A stretch of 64,000 bases of DNA from Gnetum montanum (GCA_015680685.1 MNCI01007988.1:7993-71992), one strand, 5' to 3'. Positions 47,338 to 58,474 are shown, numbered from the stretch's first letter. A program made the numbers and translations. Notes: generated from the letters alone by a model not told the origin.

Positions 47338-49239
47338 TTATTGGGCAACATCGCTTAGGATGGTCGTATTGGCAGATCTCACATCCACCTTCATTGTTTG
47401 TATCTGAATCCACAACCTCCCAGTGATAGTCATTTTACCCTTACCTTTGTTACGTGCATGGTCCAAATCCCTCTTCTTTTTCTTATCATGGTCACTACTT
47501 CGCTCCTTAGACTCCTCTATGATTTTTAAAACCGTTTCAAATCTACTATCTAAGGAGTCCCACATTTGATCTACCTTAGCCACCACTTCTGTTGTTAATT
47601 TATGAAGAGGCAAGGTTTTCCTACTCACCAACTCTTCAAGTGGTGACTCATCCTCCTCCTCACAGAATCTTACTCCCCTCTTTTGGAGGGAAGGATCACA
47701 GCTATACTCTTCCACGCTTTCCCTCTTATGTAGCTTTCCTTCTTCCTTAGCTACTTGCTCCAACAATCTATGAACCTCATGGAACCTAAGTTTAGATAAT
47801 CTCCCTTGGGCATATGTACCAAGGGTTCTCCTGGTTTCATGTCTTAGCCCATCTATGAGATGGCGTAGTTGATCCCGTTGTGCATAACCATGGCCCGGGC
47901 AACGATGTAGCAATGCATGATATCGGCCCATGGCAGCATCCAAGGATTCATGAGTTCCCTACTTCCATCCTTGAATCTATTTTCATAAGTTGAACACTTG
48001 GAAGTACGTTTGATATTTATCATCAAACAGTTCCAGCATCGTACTCCACCTCCTAATGGTTTCTAGTTCTAAGGATCGGTACTAGCTTTCCACTTCTTTT
48101 ATGAGTATCCTTGGGAACAACTTTAATTTTTGCCACTCGTTCTTAATATTCTGCAAGGCACATGCATCGTGAAATGCATGTAAGTGGTTCTACAGATCAA
48201 TGTTGTATCCCCCCTCAAATCGTGGGATATTATTCATGTCTAGTCTCTTGATTCGGCTATCTTTTTGGTGCCTTGTAGATATTCTCACAGCCTCTGTAAT
48301 GTCTAACATGCTTCGGGTTGCAAGTAGGGGTTCATCATGGTCGTCTATCTCATGGCATCTATGATGTCTACGTGGTTCCCTACTTTTCCTTCTTTCATGG
48401 CTTGATTCCCTAGAGTGCCCTTGTCCTCGCTCTTGACTCTCTTGTCAAGGGTTCTCATTTTTCTTATCCTTACCCTTATCCCCACGGTTGGGCTCTTTGT
48501 GACTACATCCAGATGTGGAAGGAGAGGGTGAATGTAGTGATGAAGGGGAAGAGGAAGAAGAACCATCACCATGATGATGTTTTCTACCTTCCCTTTGGTA
48601 ATCTCAACCCCAATCATGATGACGATCAAAATGCTCGCCTTTATCTTATGTTTGTGTTCCCTCATTGAACACTTGGTGTTCGTGGGAATCAGAACCAGGG
48701 TTGTGAATCATGGAGCAAAGGTTCTGATACACCACCTCCTCATTATCATTAGGAGGGGGAACATCATTTTGTGGAGAACCTATTGAAACAGGTTCACCAC
48801 CCTTAATTTCTCTTATGATGGATGAAGCATTATTTGCCCTTCAACAATGTGTGATAACTCTCCTGCCGTGAGTCCTGTTGACGTTGCGCTTCTATGGGAT
48901 GGTAGTCCCTTACATTATAATTGATCACAACATACTCAGTGACATGCCAATTCATGCAAGGGAATGAAGGAGCATGTTGGGGGCTACTCTATCTGGAGGA
49001 AACACTATGTTACCCTCCAAATCTCTCCAACACAGTTGTTCGTCTTGATGGAAGACAAAGGTAAAGTCGAGTATATATTCATCGTGATGAATATATACCA
49101 CACTAAATTGTTGAGGAACTGGTGGTTCTAGGTTATGTATGTTGTGTCACCGACTGTCTCTAGTGTTGGTCCTAGGCGGTGAAGTGCTTTTGTGTGGAGA
49201 AGAAGACATCTTAGTCTTGTTCGGTGTGCTATTTACCAT
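47338..49239 (-). pseudogene. Athila-like gag, matrix/capsid part
   Basis: The probable start is ATG at 49,239-49,237 (MVNSTPNKTKMSSS), about 100 bases after the primer site. A Ser/Arg/Glu-rich region (SRERGQGHSRESSHERRKS) occupies about 48,440-48,370. The capsid core follows: IPRFEGGYNIDL, then LKLFPRILIKEVES, then TMLELFDDKYQTYFQ (about 48,235-48,000). The long open frame 47,338-47,943 continues with MGRYHALLHRCPGHGYAQ, RHLIDGLRHETRRTL and a charged Lys-rich tail. This is the retrotransposon gag domain in its usual order. Several stops and frameshifts. Confidence 0.75.
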
Positions 49240-49338
49240 TATGTTGTTTTTTGTATGATTAAACCCTAAGGGTTCATTTAAGCTTCCCAATGATGTGGAT
49301 GATTTCCTATGTTCTACTTAGCGCACAAACAACTAAGT

Positions 49339-49355
49339 CCCCAACAACGGTGCCA
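49339..49355 (-). other. primer-binding site, tRNA-Asp type
   Basis: On - the sequence is TGGCACCGTTGTTGGGG. It differs at two bases (both C-to-T type) from TGGCGCCGTTGCCGGGG, the complement of the 3' end of plant tRNA-Asp. It begins one base after the LTR. Confidence 0.8.
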
Positions 49356-49356
49356 A

Positions 49357-50171
49357 TGATGAGTGGCGAGGTACCCCTACACTCAACCATATGAATACAA
49401 GCGTGCATGCACAATCCAGTCGAACTCCAAGGACTAAGTGCTTACGTTCCTTATGGAACACTTAAGGTTAATCAATCGTTTTAGTCCCAGACTTACTTTT
49501 ATTGTCATAGTTGTATGGTTAAGTAAGTCTGAGGTATATGATTTTTTATAACTTTTATCTTTTTATCGCCTATGCTAAGAGAGGAAAGGGTGAAGAGACT
49601 AAGTGACTAACTTTCATTAACTAAGTTCTAATTCCCTAGCATCAGTATCCATCCCACTTACCGTTCACACCCTAAACCAATGCAACACTGCTGGGATTAC
49701 CAAACACTATTCGTTACTAGGTTACCAAGTGTAACGCATGTGCTCGAAGCAGTCGTACTGAATGCACTTAACTAGGAGTTAAGGGTTGAGAGATATTTAA
49801 TTAACTAATAGAGCATTTAAAAATTTAACATTAATTAAGTCCTAATTAGCTCAGTCCATGCACTGCAAGGTTTATCATAAAGTTCATCTTTATTTCTGTA
49901 CACAAATGTGTGCTCAGGTACAAATTTTCTCGAATAAAGATCCGTTCACTTTGAGACTCCTACTGCGGGCACATGGAAATTATTCTATCTCTGGAAGGGT
50001 AAAACTGCCAGATTTTCACTAAGGGTCTAGATCTAGATGGAGAAACAAGGGAGAGCCGCCTCTTATTTATAGAACTGGCAACGGGCTGTGATATCACATA
50101 CGCAATATTGCAAGGAACAACGTAATATCGCATACGCGATATCGCAACCTATGCGATATCGCGTCCCAACA
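49357..50171 (-). repeat. 5' LTR of the gag-pro element (copy c)
   Basis: 815 bases. On - it starts TGTTGGGACG and ends CTCATCA. It carries the TATA box TATAAATA on - (50,064-50,071) and an expanded palindrome tract in U3. The pair with 43,124-43,882 defines the element. Confidence 0.85.
50089..50165 (-). repeat. CpG-rich palindromic tract GCGATATCGC in U3
   Basis: Self-complementary words CGCGATATCGC, GCGATATCGCG, ATATTGC and ATATCGC are repeated with short linkers in 77 bases. The CpG density is far above the surroundings. The 3' LTR keeps only a remnant (about 43,853-43,876). Confidence 0.75.
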
Positions 50172-50176
50172 ATTGT
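50172..50176. repeat. target-site duplication, right copy
   Basis: ATTGT, identical to 43,119-43,123. Confidence 0.8.
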
Positions 50177-52213
50177 GGTGCACTGTGGAAGCATTGGTGA
50201 TTAAGGATGCTTTGCAACAAAGGATTCAAGCATTATTGTATTTTTAGATCCATGTTATGGATTTGTAAATGACTCATGTGGTTATGTTATTTATCTCTTG
50301 TAACTTATATTTGATGATTTTTTGTTAACTGATGTATTCTTTATGATTATTTAAGTATGATTATTGGATTATAAGGTATCATACTTGGTGATTTATAATG
50401 TTTCAATAATTTAATTTTGGATTTTAAGTTTTTCAAATGGAATATATGGAATTTCATAATATCTTTTTAAATGATTTTTAAAATTTATCTATGGTTAATT
50501 TCAAGGTATGACATTAAGAATGTTTAATTTTCCATTTATATATTTAGTATCAATGCTAGATACTTCTTTTCTCCTTCATAGAAAGGTACAACTACTCTTG
50601 CGTCACTACCTTTCCTTAACATCACTTGGAATGATGCAGCATTAACCAAAATTATTTTTTAATCATCAAGCAACCATACCAACATCTCCCTTTTGTTCAT
50701 CATCATTTGGCTTTGTGCTCTTGAAGCAATTGCCATTAGTTTAGAAAGATCTTAGCTTCACTACCTAACTTCTTATGCGACCTCCCTAATTTGACTTCAT
50801 ATTGGCATGATGAGATGATACACATCTATTATCCTAGCATTTGTTGAGCTTAATCCTACTCCCCTAAATGTTGTAAGCAATATGGTTAGCAAAGTTGTTG
50901 TTGTTGGAAAGCTTGTTGTTGGTGTTGAAATTTTGGTAGATTTAGTATTATCACCTTTAGTGATGGATCCTACAATTTTCTCATGGGCACATATTTCATG
51001 ATCTTCACAAATAAGGCTTGGAGGACCATCTATGCTACATTGTTGGAATAATTGGCTACGCTTTTGCTTTTACATTTTTGAATGAGACAAGGAAATGGAA
51101 AGGTTTTTTTACCAATATTTTTCTCATAAAATCAATGTTTACTTTTAGAATAAAGAAGATAGAAAATATTGATCTCAATCTTTCTACTCAGAACTACCAC
51201 TACATAGGCATGGAATGAATTGCTCTTGTTAGATCTAGTCATTGGAGTCATATGATAAGTAATAATTCTAAAGAAAATTTTCTCTATTTGGTTCAAGTCA
51301 TCATATACTTTGTCATCATCATCAAATATGTGCATCATCCAAACTTGTTTATTTTGGATGTTTGGATATAAGAATATCTTAGGAATTATTCATCCTTTGT
51401 TATGCAATCCCAATGCTTTAGTAATTACCTCTAAAGGATAGGGGATCTCAATTTTTTCAATCTTCACTATGGTGTCATTCTAGTAGTTCTTCTAAAAGAG
51501 GTATGTCTTGCCAGTGTATTTCTCCTACTACTTGTTAGGATGATTCACATTGGCAATTTCTGCAACATTTTCATCATTTCTTTTGGGTTAAATAAAATCC
51601 ATAAAGTTAAGTTCTATAGAAAGGATTCAAAGAACATAATGCTTAATTGATTAGTTATTGATCCTTGAGCAAAGACTTATGAGATGGCTTCTTTAGGTTA
51701 AAGCACTCTCATATATTCGACTTATGGTTTCTCAAGCTTATATTCTCTAAACCAAAAATGATGTCAGTCCTTTACCTCTTTTTCCAACTTTGCCTTAATT
51801 CATGTGCCCCTTCTCCAAGCTTAGGTGCCATTTGCAATCCCTCAAAAATAACTTGATTATCATTTTATGATTGAATTTAACATTTATCTCTTCTTAGATC
51901 TTTTAATTAAGATCAAAATCTTGAAATATTATATATTTAAATCCTAAAATTTTGTTGAAATAACAATCTAAGGCTTTTAAGGTATTCTCAATCATCAAAA
52001 GTTAATTAATTTTTAATTATTTTACCTTAAAATTTAATTTTGAACATCAAGAAAATTTAAAAAATTTAGCATTTTGTATCTTACATGACTAAATTGTATC
52101 TTCAAATGTGTAATAATGAAGAAACAAGGATAATCAAACATCTAGTTCATGAGTTATGATGTTTAGAAGGATCCAAATGTTTGACAACAGAAAATCCCCT
52201 AGATGTAGGATTA
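50177..52213. other. flank of the gag-pro element, no gene recognised
   Basis: Joined to 42,900-43,118 across the insertion, the sequence reads as one continuous old segment. On -, short stretches near 50,570-51,340 give partly open Gln-rich and charged sequence, for example 51,132-51,338, but I recognise no family. 51,800-52,200 is AT-rich without features. Confidence 0.4.
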
Positions 52214-52784
52214 CAAATGTGGCATCCCATTCCCGAATGTTGTAAAAATATGATCACTTAATTTATCGCATTCATCATTTTCTTGGATAATATAATGGAA
52301 ACATCATAAACACTTAATAAATGAATTAATTGGTAAATAATTAATTATTTTCTCACAATAGTTAATTGGTGGCAGGAGAAGTTGAAGTTGTTATGAATTT
52401 CTTCTTGAGTACTGAATCCTAGTTGTTTTCAAGACCTTAAAAAATGGATTAAAACACTAATTTTCTATAAGCCAAAAGCTAAATATGATAGTTCCATTGA
52501 GTCTAGAAGGATCAAATCTATTGGAATCGGGTTTTGTTTGGTTGAAAACAGACTTCAAATTCAAAAGTTATAGCCATTTTAAATATACAAAAATTCACAC
52601 ATTTTTAAAAACTTCTCGAGAGGTCACACATCCCAGTTCTACTCTAGAACAAGTGCACTTAATAATGAAGTTTTTATCCCCATTGTTATCAAGGTGCCAA
52701 TTTTGAATTTTTGAAAATATTTGTGTGTTCTTAATTTAAATTGATGATTAATGATGATTTTTTTTTAATTTTTTCATCAATTGA

Positions 52785-52897
52785 TAGGTGTTTCAAAATT
52801 CCTATCAATTGTTGGAAATTTCAAATTTCCTATCTGTTGATGGAAAATTCCTATCAATTGTTGGAAATGGAAAATTCCTATCAATTGTGGTCCTCCT
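52785..52897 (+). repeat. tandem repeat, ATTCCTATCAATTGTTGGAA unit
   Basis: Four copies of a 26-30 base unit, three of them nearly identical. Confidence 0.75.
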
Positions 52898-53029
52898 TAC
52901 TGCCTGCATAGCCCATCTCAAGGTCCACGTGGCCCTCTTATGGGCCCATGCAACCTATTTCATGGCTTGTGCTACCCATCACTGGGCTTGCGTGGCCCCT
53001 TGATTAGGCCTGCATGACTTCTGCGCATG

Positions 53030-53292
53030 TTTGGAAAAGAGGCAATTTCTGGTGGTGTCTAAAGAGGTGGTTTCTAGTGGTGTAGAAGTTAGTTTCTAGT
53101 GGTACAAGAGGCAGTTTGTGGTAGTGTGAGAGGTGATTGGTGGTAGCGCATGAGGTGATTTCTAGCAATGCAAGAGGCGAATCCTTGTAGCACAGGAGGC
53201 GGTTTGTGGTAGCTTGGGAGATGGTTTGTGGTAGTGCAAGAGGTGGTTCCTAGTGGTGCAAGAGGTGGTTTCTAAAAATACAGGAGGTAGTT
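53030..53292 (+). repeat. minisatellite, GAGGTGGTTTCTAGTGGTGC unit
   Basis: About ten imperfect head-to-tail copies of a 24-27 base unit with alternating 'tagtggtgcaagagg' and 'tttgtggtag' halves. It is G/T-rich on + in an otherwise AT-rich stretch. Confidence 0.8.
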
Positions 53293-54140
53293 TCTAGCAA
53301 CAAATATAGGGCATTGCACAACAACAAGAGGCAAGGTAACGAAAACTAGAAAGAAAGTGAGCATGCGGTAGTGGTGGTAGTAGGCACATGGCAATGGGTG
53401 ACACAAGGACAAGCATAAGCATGACGTGGCAATAGGCATAGGCTTGGTGTAGTGGTAGTTTGAAGGGGGTGGTGCATAATGCAAGGTTTCCCTTGGGGTT
53501 GGCTAAAGGGCCAATCCCTTTGCAGCTACAGGGTGTAGCTGGTAGTAGGTCTGGTCGCAGCTAGTAACAAGCTTAGCCGTGGTTGTCAGCATGACTAGTC
53601 ATGGCCAATAGGAAGACCAGTCACAACCCTCTTAAGGGCTTAAATTTATTTTATTTTATTTTTAATAATAAATTTTGGGGCTTAGAATTAAACCTAAAAC
53701 CTCTAGCCCCTCCTTTTTTTGTAAAATTTAAAATTTAAAAATTAAAAAGCATTTTTAAAAAAATTTAAAATCTAAAATCTAAAAAAGAATTTTTAAAAAT
53801 TTATAATCTATAATTTATAACTAAAAAATAATTTTTTAAGAAATTAAATTTTTAAATTTTTAAAAATATACTTTTTAAAAAAAATTTAAACTACACGTAA
53901 CCTGCAAATTATCATATCTTTTAAACATAAGTCAAATTTTGATGAAATTAGTACCATTGGAATTGTCTTAGAGAGCACTTCACATTAACCTAGATATAAT
54001 TTTGTTTTAGTAACTATAGATATCATAAAATAAAAAAAATTAATGTTAGGTTTTTTTAAAAAAGTAAACATTAGCTTTATCAAATCTTTGATTAACTTAA
54101 GTTAAAACTTTCTCTTAACTTCTACTAAGATTCTTACAGT
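53293..54140. other. rest of the probable LTR: low-complexity DNA
   Basis: Includes 'gtagctggtagtaggtc'-like repeats (53,520-53,620) and a very A/T-rich tract with many 'aaaattt' words (53,640-53,890). The frame 53,272-53,484 on - is a reading of this low-complexity DNA. Confidence 0.4.
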
Positions 54141-54385
54141 TGTATTATAAATATGAGAAGAAAAAAGAATTTTCCCAGTACAACTCAATATCGATAGAAG
54201 ATTAAAGGATTTTATCAATAAAGAAGCTTGAAGATTTTCTACCATAAAAAAATTCTAATCGTCTTCATCATGGCTCCCAAGTGTCAAGCTCACCTCTACC
54301 TCAAACTCCTTTAGGTATCTCTCAATTTTTCACTATTGTTTTTCATCAAAATAATGTAGTCTCTACTTCTAATTGTGTTCATAGG

Positions 54386-55278
54386 TGATGAATAGCAAGG
54401 TACCCCTATGCCCAACCATACGAATCACAAGCATTCACGTGTGACTCAGTTGAATTCCGAAGACTGCGAGCACTTACACACATAGAATTGTAGCCATCAG
54501 AATCCTAGTTAGAGTGGTCGTTGTCCTCTCAACCTAACTTGTCACATTTTGGAATGGTGGTTAAGTGAGACTGAGGCATATGATTTTTTTATATGTTTTC
54601 TTTTATCTTTAATATCTAATTCTTCTAATATAGGGAGTAAAAGGCTAGATAACTTAAGATTCCACTACTCTATCGCTCGGCTATTCCTAGCATAAGTAGC
54701 CATTCCCACCCTCCATGCACATCCTGAGTGTGTCCTAATCACTATTGGGTTGCCAAACATTAAGCGTCACTAGGTTGCCAAGTGTCAAACATATGTTTGA
54801 GGTGCTTGTACTTATGTGTTCTCGTGGACTACAAAAGTGTACTGTAATTATAAAGAAATAATAAAAGCATGAGAATTATCAAAGTATTAAAATATTAAAT
54901 TATTAATGCTTAAGTAATCTAGCCCAAATGTTGTAAGGAATATCCAAAAAGCTTGTCTTTATTGTTGTTCATGCCAATGGGCTCAGGTACATTAGCACTC
55001 AAATAAAGAGTTGTACACTCTTTGAACTACTTTTGTGGGCACTTGGAAAATAGTCTAACTCCTACAAGGACAAACTACAAAATCTTTGCTACAATTTGAA
55101 AAAAAGGTGTCATAAATGTAGTGGGTGCACACATATTTTTAGTGGAAAATGGACTCTACGTTGACGAGGCCATGTCAACACTTGGAAAAATGCATCAACG
55201 AGGTCCCATAGACGTGGTTGCATTAATGAGGCTTTGTCAATGTGGCCCAGTTGATGTAGTTGATTGGATGTTTCATCA
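54386..55278 (-). repeat. LTR of Athila-like family (copy d, 3' LTR)
   Basis: 893 bases. On - it starts TGATGAAAC and ends ATTCATCA. It aligns with copies a-c in the end block with 'gaggtacccctac'-type sequence, the 'ttgccaagtgt' region (about 54,774-54,785) and the 'gggctcaggtac' region (about 54,970-54,981). It is more diverged than b and c are from each other. A purine tract and family 3' sequence follow at 55,279-55,330, so it is the 3' LTR of an element running to higher coordinates. Confidence 0.75.
55156..55262 (-). repeat. short tandem repeat in U3 of copy d
   Basis: Four to five copies of a 20-27 base unit around 'ttgacgaggccatgtcaac' occupy the position of the unrelated repeats in copies a and c. 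Confidence 0.6.
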
Positions 55279-55515
55279 TACCCCTAGGACTGAGTGAAAA
55301 ACCATCCTCAATTTTGTTACAATTTGGAAGGTATGAGGTTACTAGCGACACACATGGAAAAACACATCAATACACACACTGACGCTAGCAACACACCAAG
55401 TTCCTGAGTGTACAAAAAAAATTACAAAGTTGTGGTGTTCATGGACAAAAAAATTGAACACCTTGATAACAATGGACACACAACCCCACCGAGATGCTGA
55501 AGTTACTAAAGAGGA
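55279..55515 (-). other. 3' end of the internal region, element d
   Basis: On - the sequence next to the LTR is CTAGGGGTA, a polypurine-like tract. The next 60 bases match the AACTCAAGGACGAG-like end of the gag-pro element, and a 'gttcatgg' block near 55,439 corresponds to 'gttcatgacaac' at 44,030. Confidence 0.55.
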
Positions 55516-57200
55516 TCACATAGTTCCTAGTGGCGATGATTCTAATGGGCCCTCACTAGCTTCAGGTGCATGTGGTGGTTGAGGTGGTGGTTGTGATTGT
55601 CTTGCAGTTGTTGCAACTTCCAGAGGCAATTGGAAAGCCTTCAATAGAGCCTTCATTTTATCTTCTTTACTTTTGGGATCGTTCATAGTCCAAGCGGCTT
55701 CACCAGTGTGTGCTAAAATAGGAACATCCCAAGGACATGAAAGTGCAGGAAATAGCTTCTTTAAATTGACAAACTAGGTAGCAAACTATTTTCGTTCAAT
55801 ATCAAACACTTGAACTGATGCTTGGAGCTACTGGTAGTCATTCATCCATTAAGCTAAGTTCTTCATAATAGAGTGTTTCCCTTTAAAGAGGGTGCAAAGA
55901 ACTTCAAGTTCTACATTTGCTATTTCCAACTTTTGCTTTGTCTCTTTATGCGCCTTGAACTCACCCTCATATCAAGGTTTGACCATGGTCTCCCAGCTAT
56001 AAGCATGGCTAGGTTTTCATAATGAAGGTTGGCTAGTTTCACATATTCTATCATTTCTTCAATCTGTAGCTCCTTGAGATGAATCTCAACTTGGTTGTAG
56101 GTGTTTAATCCATCAAAGATGGGTTGCCATACCTTGCCTCCTTCCCTAAGCTATTGGAGAGCTTAATTCATCTTAGGCTTCATAACTTGGATTTATTTTT
56201 CATTAATTTCTTTCCACAATCCCACTTGGTCCCTGTAGTGATTTTTCACTCATTCAAACTTGAGGGCCTCATTCTTCCAAGCAACAATTTCAATGGTTGT
56301 CTTCTATCGCAAGGCTCGGACTTCCTCCATTGATAGATTGTAATTTTTGGTAGCCAATCTTCTCACATTGGTGTTTACCCTAGCCATATCCTCTTATTAT
56401 TGGTGGATAAAATCCTTTATTTTTTGATTTTTGAGACCAAGGCAATGAACTTCTACAATCAACCCAACATTCTCCTAGCAAACCTTTGCCAAGTCCTTGT
56501 TTAGATAATAAGTAGAAGCTTCCACTAAGGACTTGTCGAAGATCACTGAATCTCAGTCATACTTGACCTTTTAAAGCTTGGTTTGAAGCTATTAAAAAGC
56601 TTCATCTTTGGTGAGTTCATGGTTGAGTATAGCTGGATTGGTAAGTTGGGCCCTTAGCTAGACGACTTCTGTAGCTAAGCGTTAATTATCCACCTCAGCT
56701 ACTTCTAGTTGCTCCTCTAGGATGAGGCACTTGTCCTTTGCCAAAAGTAGCTCCAACTGGGTTGTAGTGATGTTTTCTAGAAGGTCAAAGACATCCAGAA
56801 GTGGTTGCTTGGTTCCCACCAATTAGTCCAACAATTCTTCATGTTAGGCTGCATTGAATCTACCACTTTGAGTCCTTGCAAATGTTTGCACATCTCTAAG
56901 CCCATGTACATCTAGTACAGGTGTTGCATGTGCATTGAGAGTCATGGTGATTGTATCAACAACCACTTCTACCGTGAATTCTTGTCCTTGGTGCTACATT
57001 ACTAGGATAGTTGCCCCCTCACTTTCTTCCAAGCACATAGAGAAAGTAGTGGAATTTCCTAAAATTTTTGGAAATAATTGTTGGATCATTGACACCATTA
57101 CTTCTCAAGTGCTAGGCTCTATTCTTGTGGGCACTTGTATTCATGTGGTAGAAAGCATCAACCCTACCCTCTCCAGTGAAACACCACTAATTTTGGCCTA
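55516..57200 (-). pseudogene. coiled-coil, proline-rich ORF of element d
   Basis: About 560 codons with several stops and at least one frameshift. N-terminal part (about 57,200-56,850): VGLMLSTT, then TLNAHATPVLDVHGLRDVQTF. The middle is long and charged with heptad-like spacing (LELLLAKDKCLILEEQLEVAEVD, then RRLATKNYNLSMEEVRALR), a probable coiled coil. A conserved block HLKELQIEEMIEYVKLANLH lies near 56,080. The C-terminus (about 55,750-55,516) has FPALSCPWDVPIL, then a Pro/Gln/His-rich tail and a stop at 55,518-55,516. It is sense to element d and sits where RT or an env-like ORF might be. The family is unknown to me; 38,870-39,870 looks like a relative. Confidence 0.5.
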
Positions 57201-58452
57201 GCACTTTTAGACAAGAATTAAGCTAAGTCATGCTGCTACCCAACATGAGTATAGTGTGACCAAACTTGGAGGCCTCCAAAACAACCCCCGATGGCCCATG
57301 ATTCAATAGGCAAGGTCCCCTCAGGGCCCACAGGTGACTACACCAACTTCCAGCATCCAGAATCAAAAGTTTTAGGTTCAAAATATTTGGTTTTGGCTAA
57401 GTACACTTTGGTTACTTTTTCAAACGCTGCATAGCGTAAGGATCAACGTCACCAACTTTTGGAGCCTCGAAATTGAGTCAAAATAGGTTGAAATTAAGCA
57501 TAAGGACCCCCCATGACCTTCNTCATCCTTAGGGTCCACTATTGATAACTATGGGTCCCAGCCTTCAAAAATTCCAGATTTCAGCTCAAAATTGCAAGTT
57601 TTGGAGGTCACACTTCAAGTCACGTTGGATGCTAGACAAGCAAGGAAAAGTTAATCCTCCTTGATTTTCTTTGTAAATTTTTATCATTTGAGAGCTTGTC
57701 TAAATTATTTATATTTTCATGGGCTTGAATAACCCCACATGTTGTGAGATACATTGAATCTGGTCAAAGAAGACAAATATCCAGCACACATCCAACTCGT
57801 GCACAACTATCCAACACAGATACATTGAACCTGGTCAAGGAATGCAACTATCTAGCACCCAGCCCAACCCTATAAATACCCTATCAATTCACATAAACTG
57901 GGAGGCAAAAATTGGAGAGATTAGCAATTCTGAGAGAGGATAGAACCTGCAATCCTTCGGCGCTCGGCACAGCTAATTGTTGGCATCCAAGCATTTCTCA
58001 TGTTCATCACATCACATCATCGCATCATTGCGTCATATCATCCCAGGGCTAGGCGTTTGACTTGCCATCCATATGTGTGCAACTACGCTTTGACCGGTGC
58101 ACATTTAAAAAAAATATACAATACAGTCTCATTATTGCCTTCCATTTACATTATTTACTCTGGTTTATGCTATGTTTTATAATATAGCTCTGTTTATGCT
58201 TTATTTATAATTCAGTACACTCTGTTTACATTTTTTATCGTTGTTTGCATTCCATTTACACCGTTCACGATAACCCCAACGCTAGCCGTAGCTTACACTC
58301 GGGGAAGTCCTTGGTTGATTTGTGTGCAAACCATCCAAGGCACTCTGCCTTTGTTTACTTTTCTAGCTTTCCCTCAGGTGAAGGCAAGGTTAGCTATGGC
58401 TGTTGGTGTCTATTTCCCTTCCAGCCTTACACTGATGATTTAGGTTAGTACA
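57201..58452 (+). repeat. 5' LTR of Ogre/Tat-like unit A (left edge approximate)
   Basis: The right end ...TTAGTACA at 58,452 is followed five bases later by a primer-site-like TGGCGC sequence. A TATA box lies at 57,871-57,877 with a T-rich region and CATCACATCAT repeats downstream (58,003-58,030). The left edge is uncertain because no second LTR is in the window; it falls where the coiled-coil ORF ends. One undetermined base is at 57,522. Confidence 0.55.
57871..57877 (+). promoter_or_regulatory. TATA box of the unit A LTR
   Basis: TATAAAT in the context CAACCCTATAAATACCC, about 580 bases before the LTR end: a good match to plant TATA boxes. Confidence 0.6.
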
Positions 58453-58457
58453 GTTTT

Positions 58458-58474
58458 TGGCGCTAGAAAGAGGG
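58458..58474 (+). other. primer-binding site of unit A
   Basis: TGGCGCTAGAAAGAGGG begins with the TGG that pairs with the CCA end of tRNAs, directly after the LTR. I could not assign the tRNA. Confidence 0.6.

Larger units (their letters stand above)
43124..50171 (-). mobile_element. complete non-autonomous Athila-like element (gag-pro only)
   Basis: This 7.05 kb unit is bounded by two related LTRs with TG...CA ends and an ATTGT target duplication. On - it contains LTR, tRNA-Asp-type primer site, gag, zinc knuckle, protease, a short Cys-containing tail, then directly the 3' spacer and LTR. RT, RNase H and integrase are absent: the protease end (about 46,370) is only about 0.5 kb from sequence equivalent to the post-integrase spacer at 1,480-1,600. 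The 3' half matches the element at 1-4304, which could have supplied integrase. The two LTRs differ by roughly 7-9% by eye plus a length change, so the insertion is old. Confidence 0.85.
52214..54380 (+). repeat. probable chromovirus-type LTR, interrupted at its right end
   Basis: TGTGGCATCCCATTCCC at 52,214 resembles the TGTAACATCCCA start of Tekay-type LTRs. A TATA-like TATAAATATG lies near 54,145 and an ATG with a short open frame (MAPKCQAHLYLKLL) near 54,270, which could be a gag start. It contains two minisatellites. The Athila LTR at 54,386 follows directly. No second LTR copy in the window confirms it. Confidence 0.4.
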
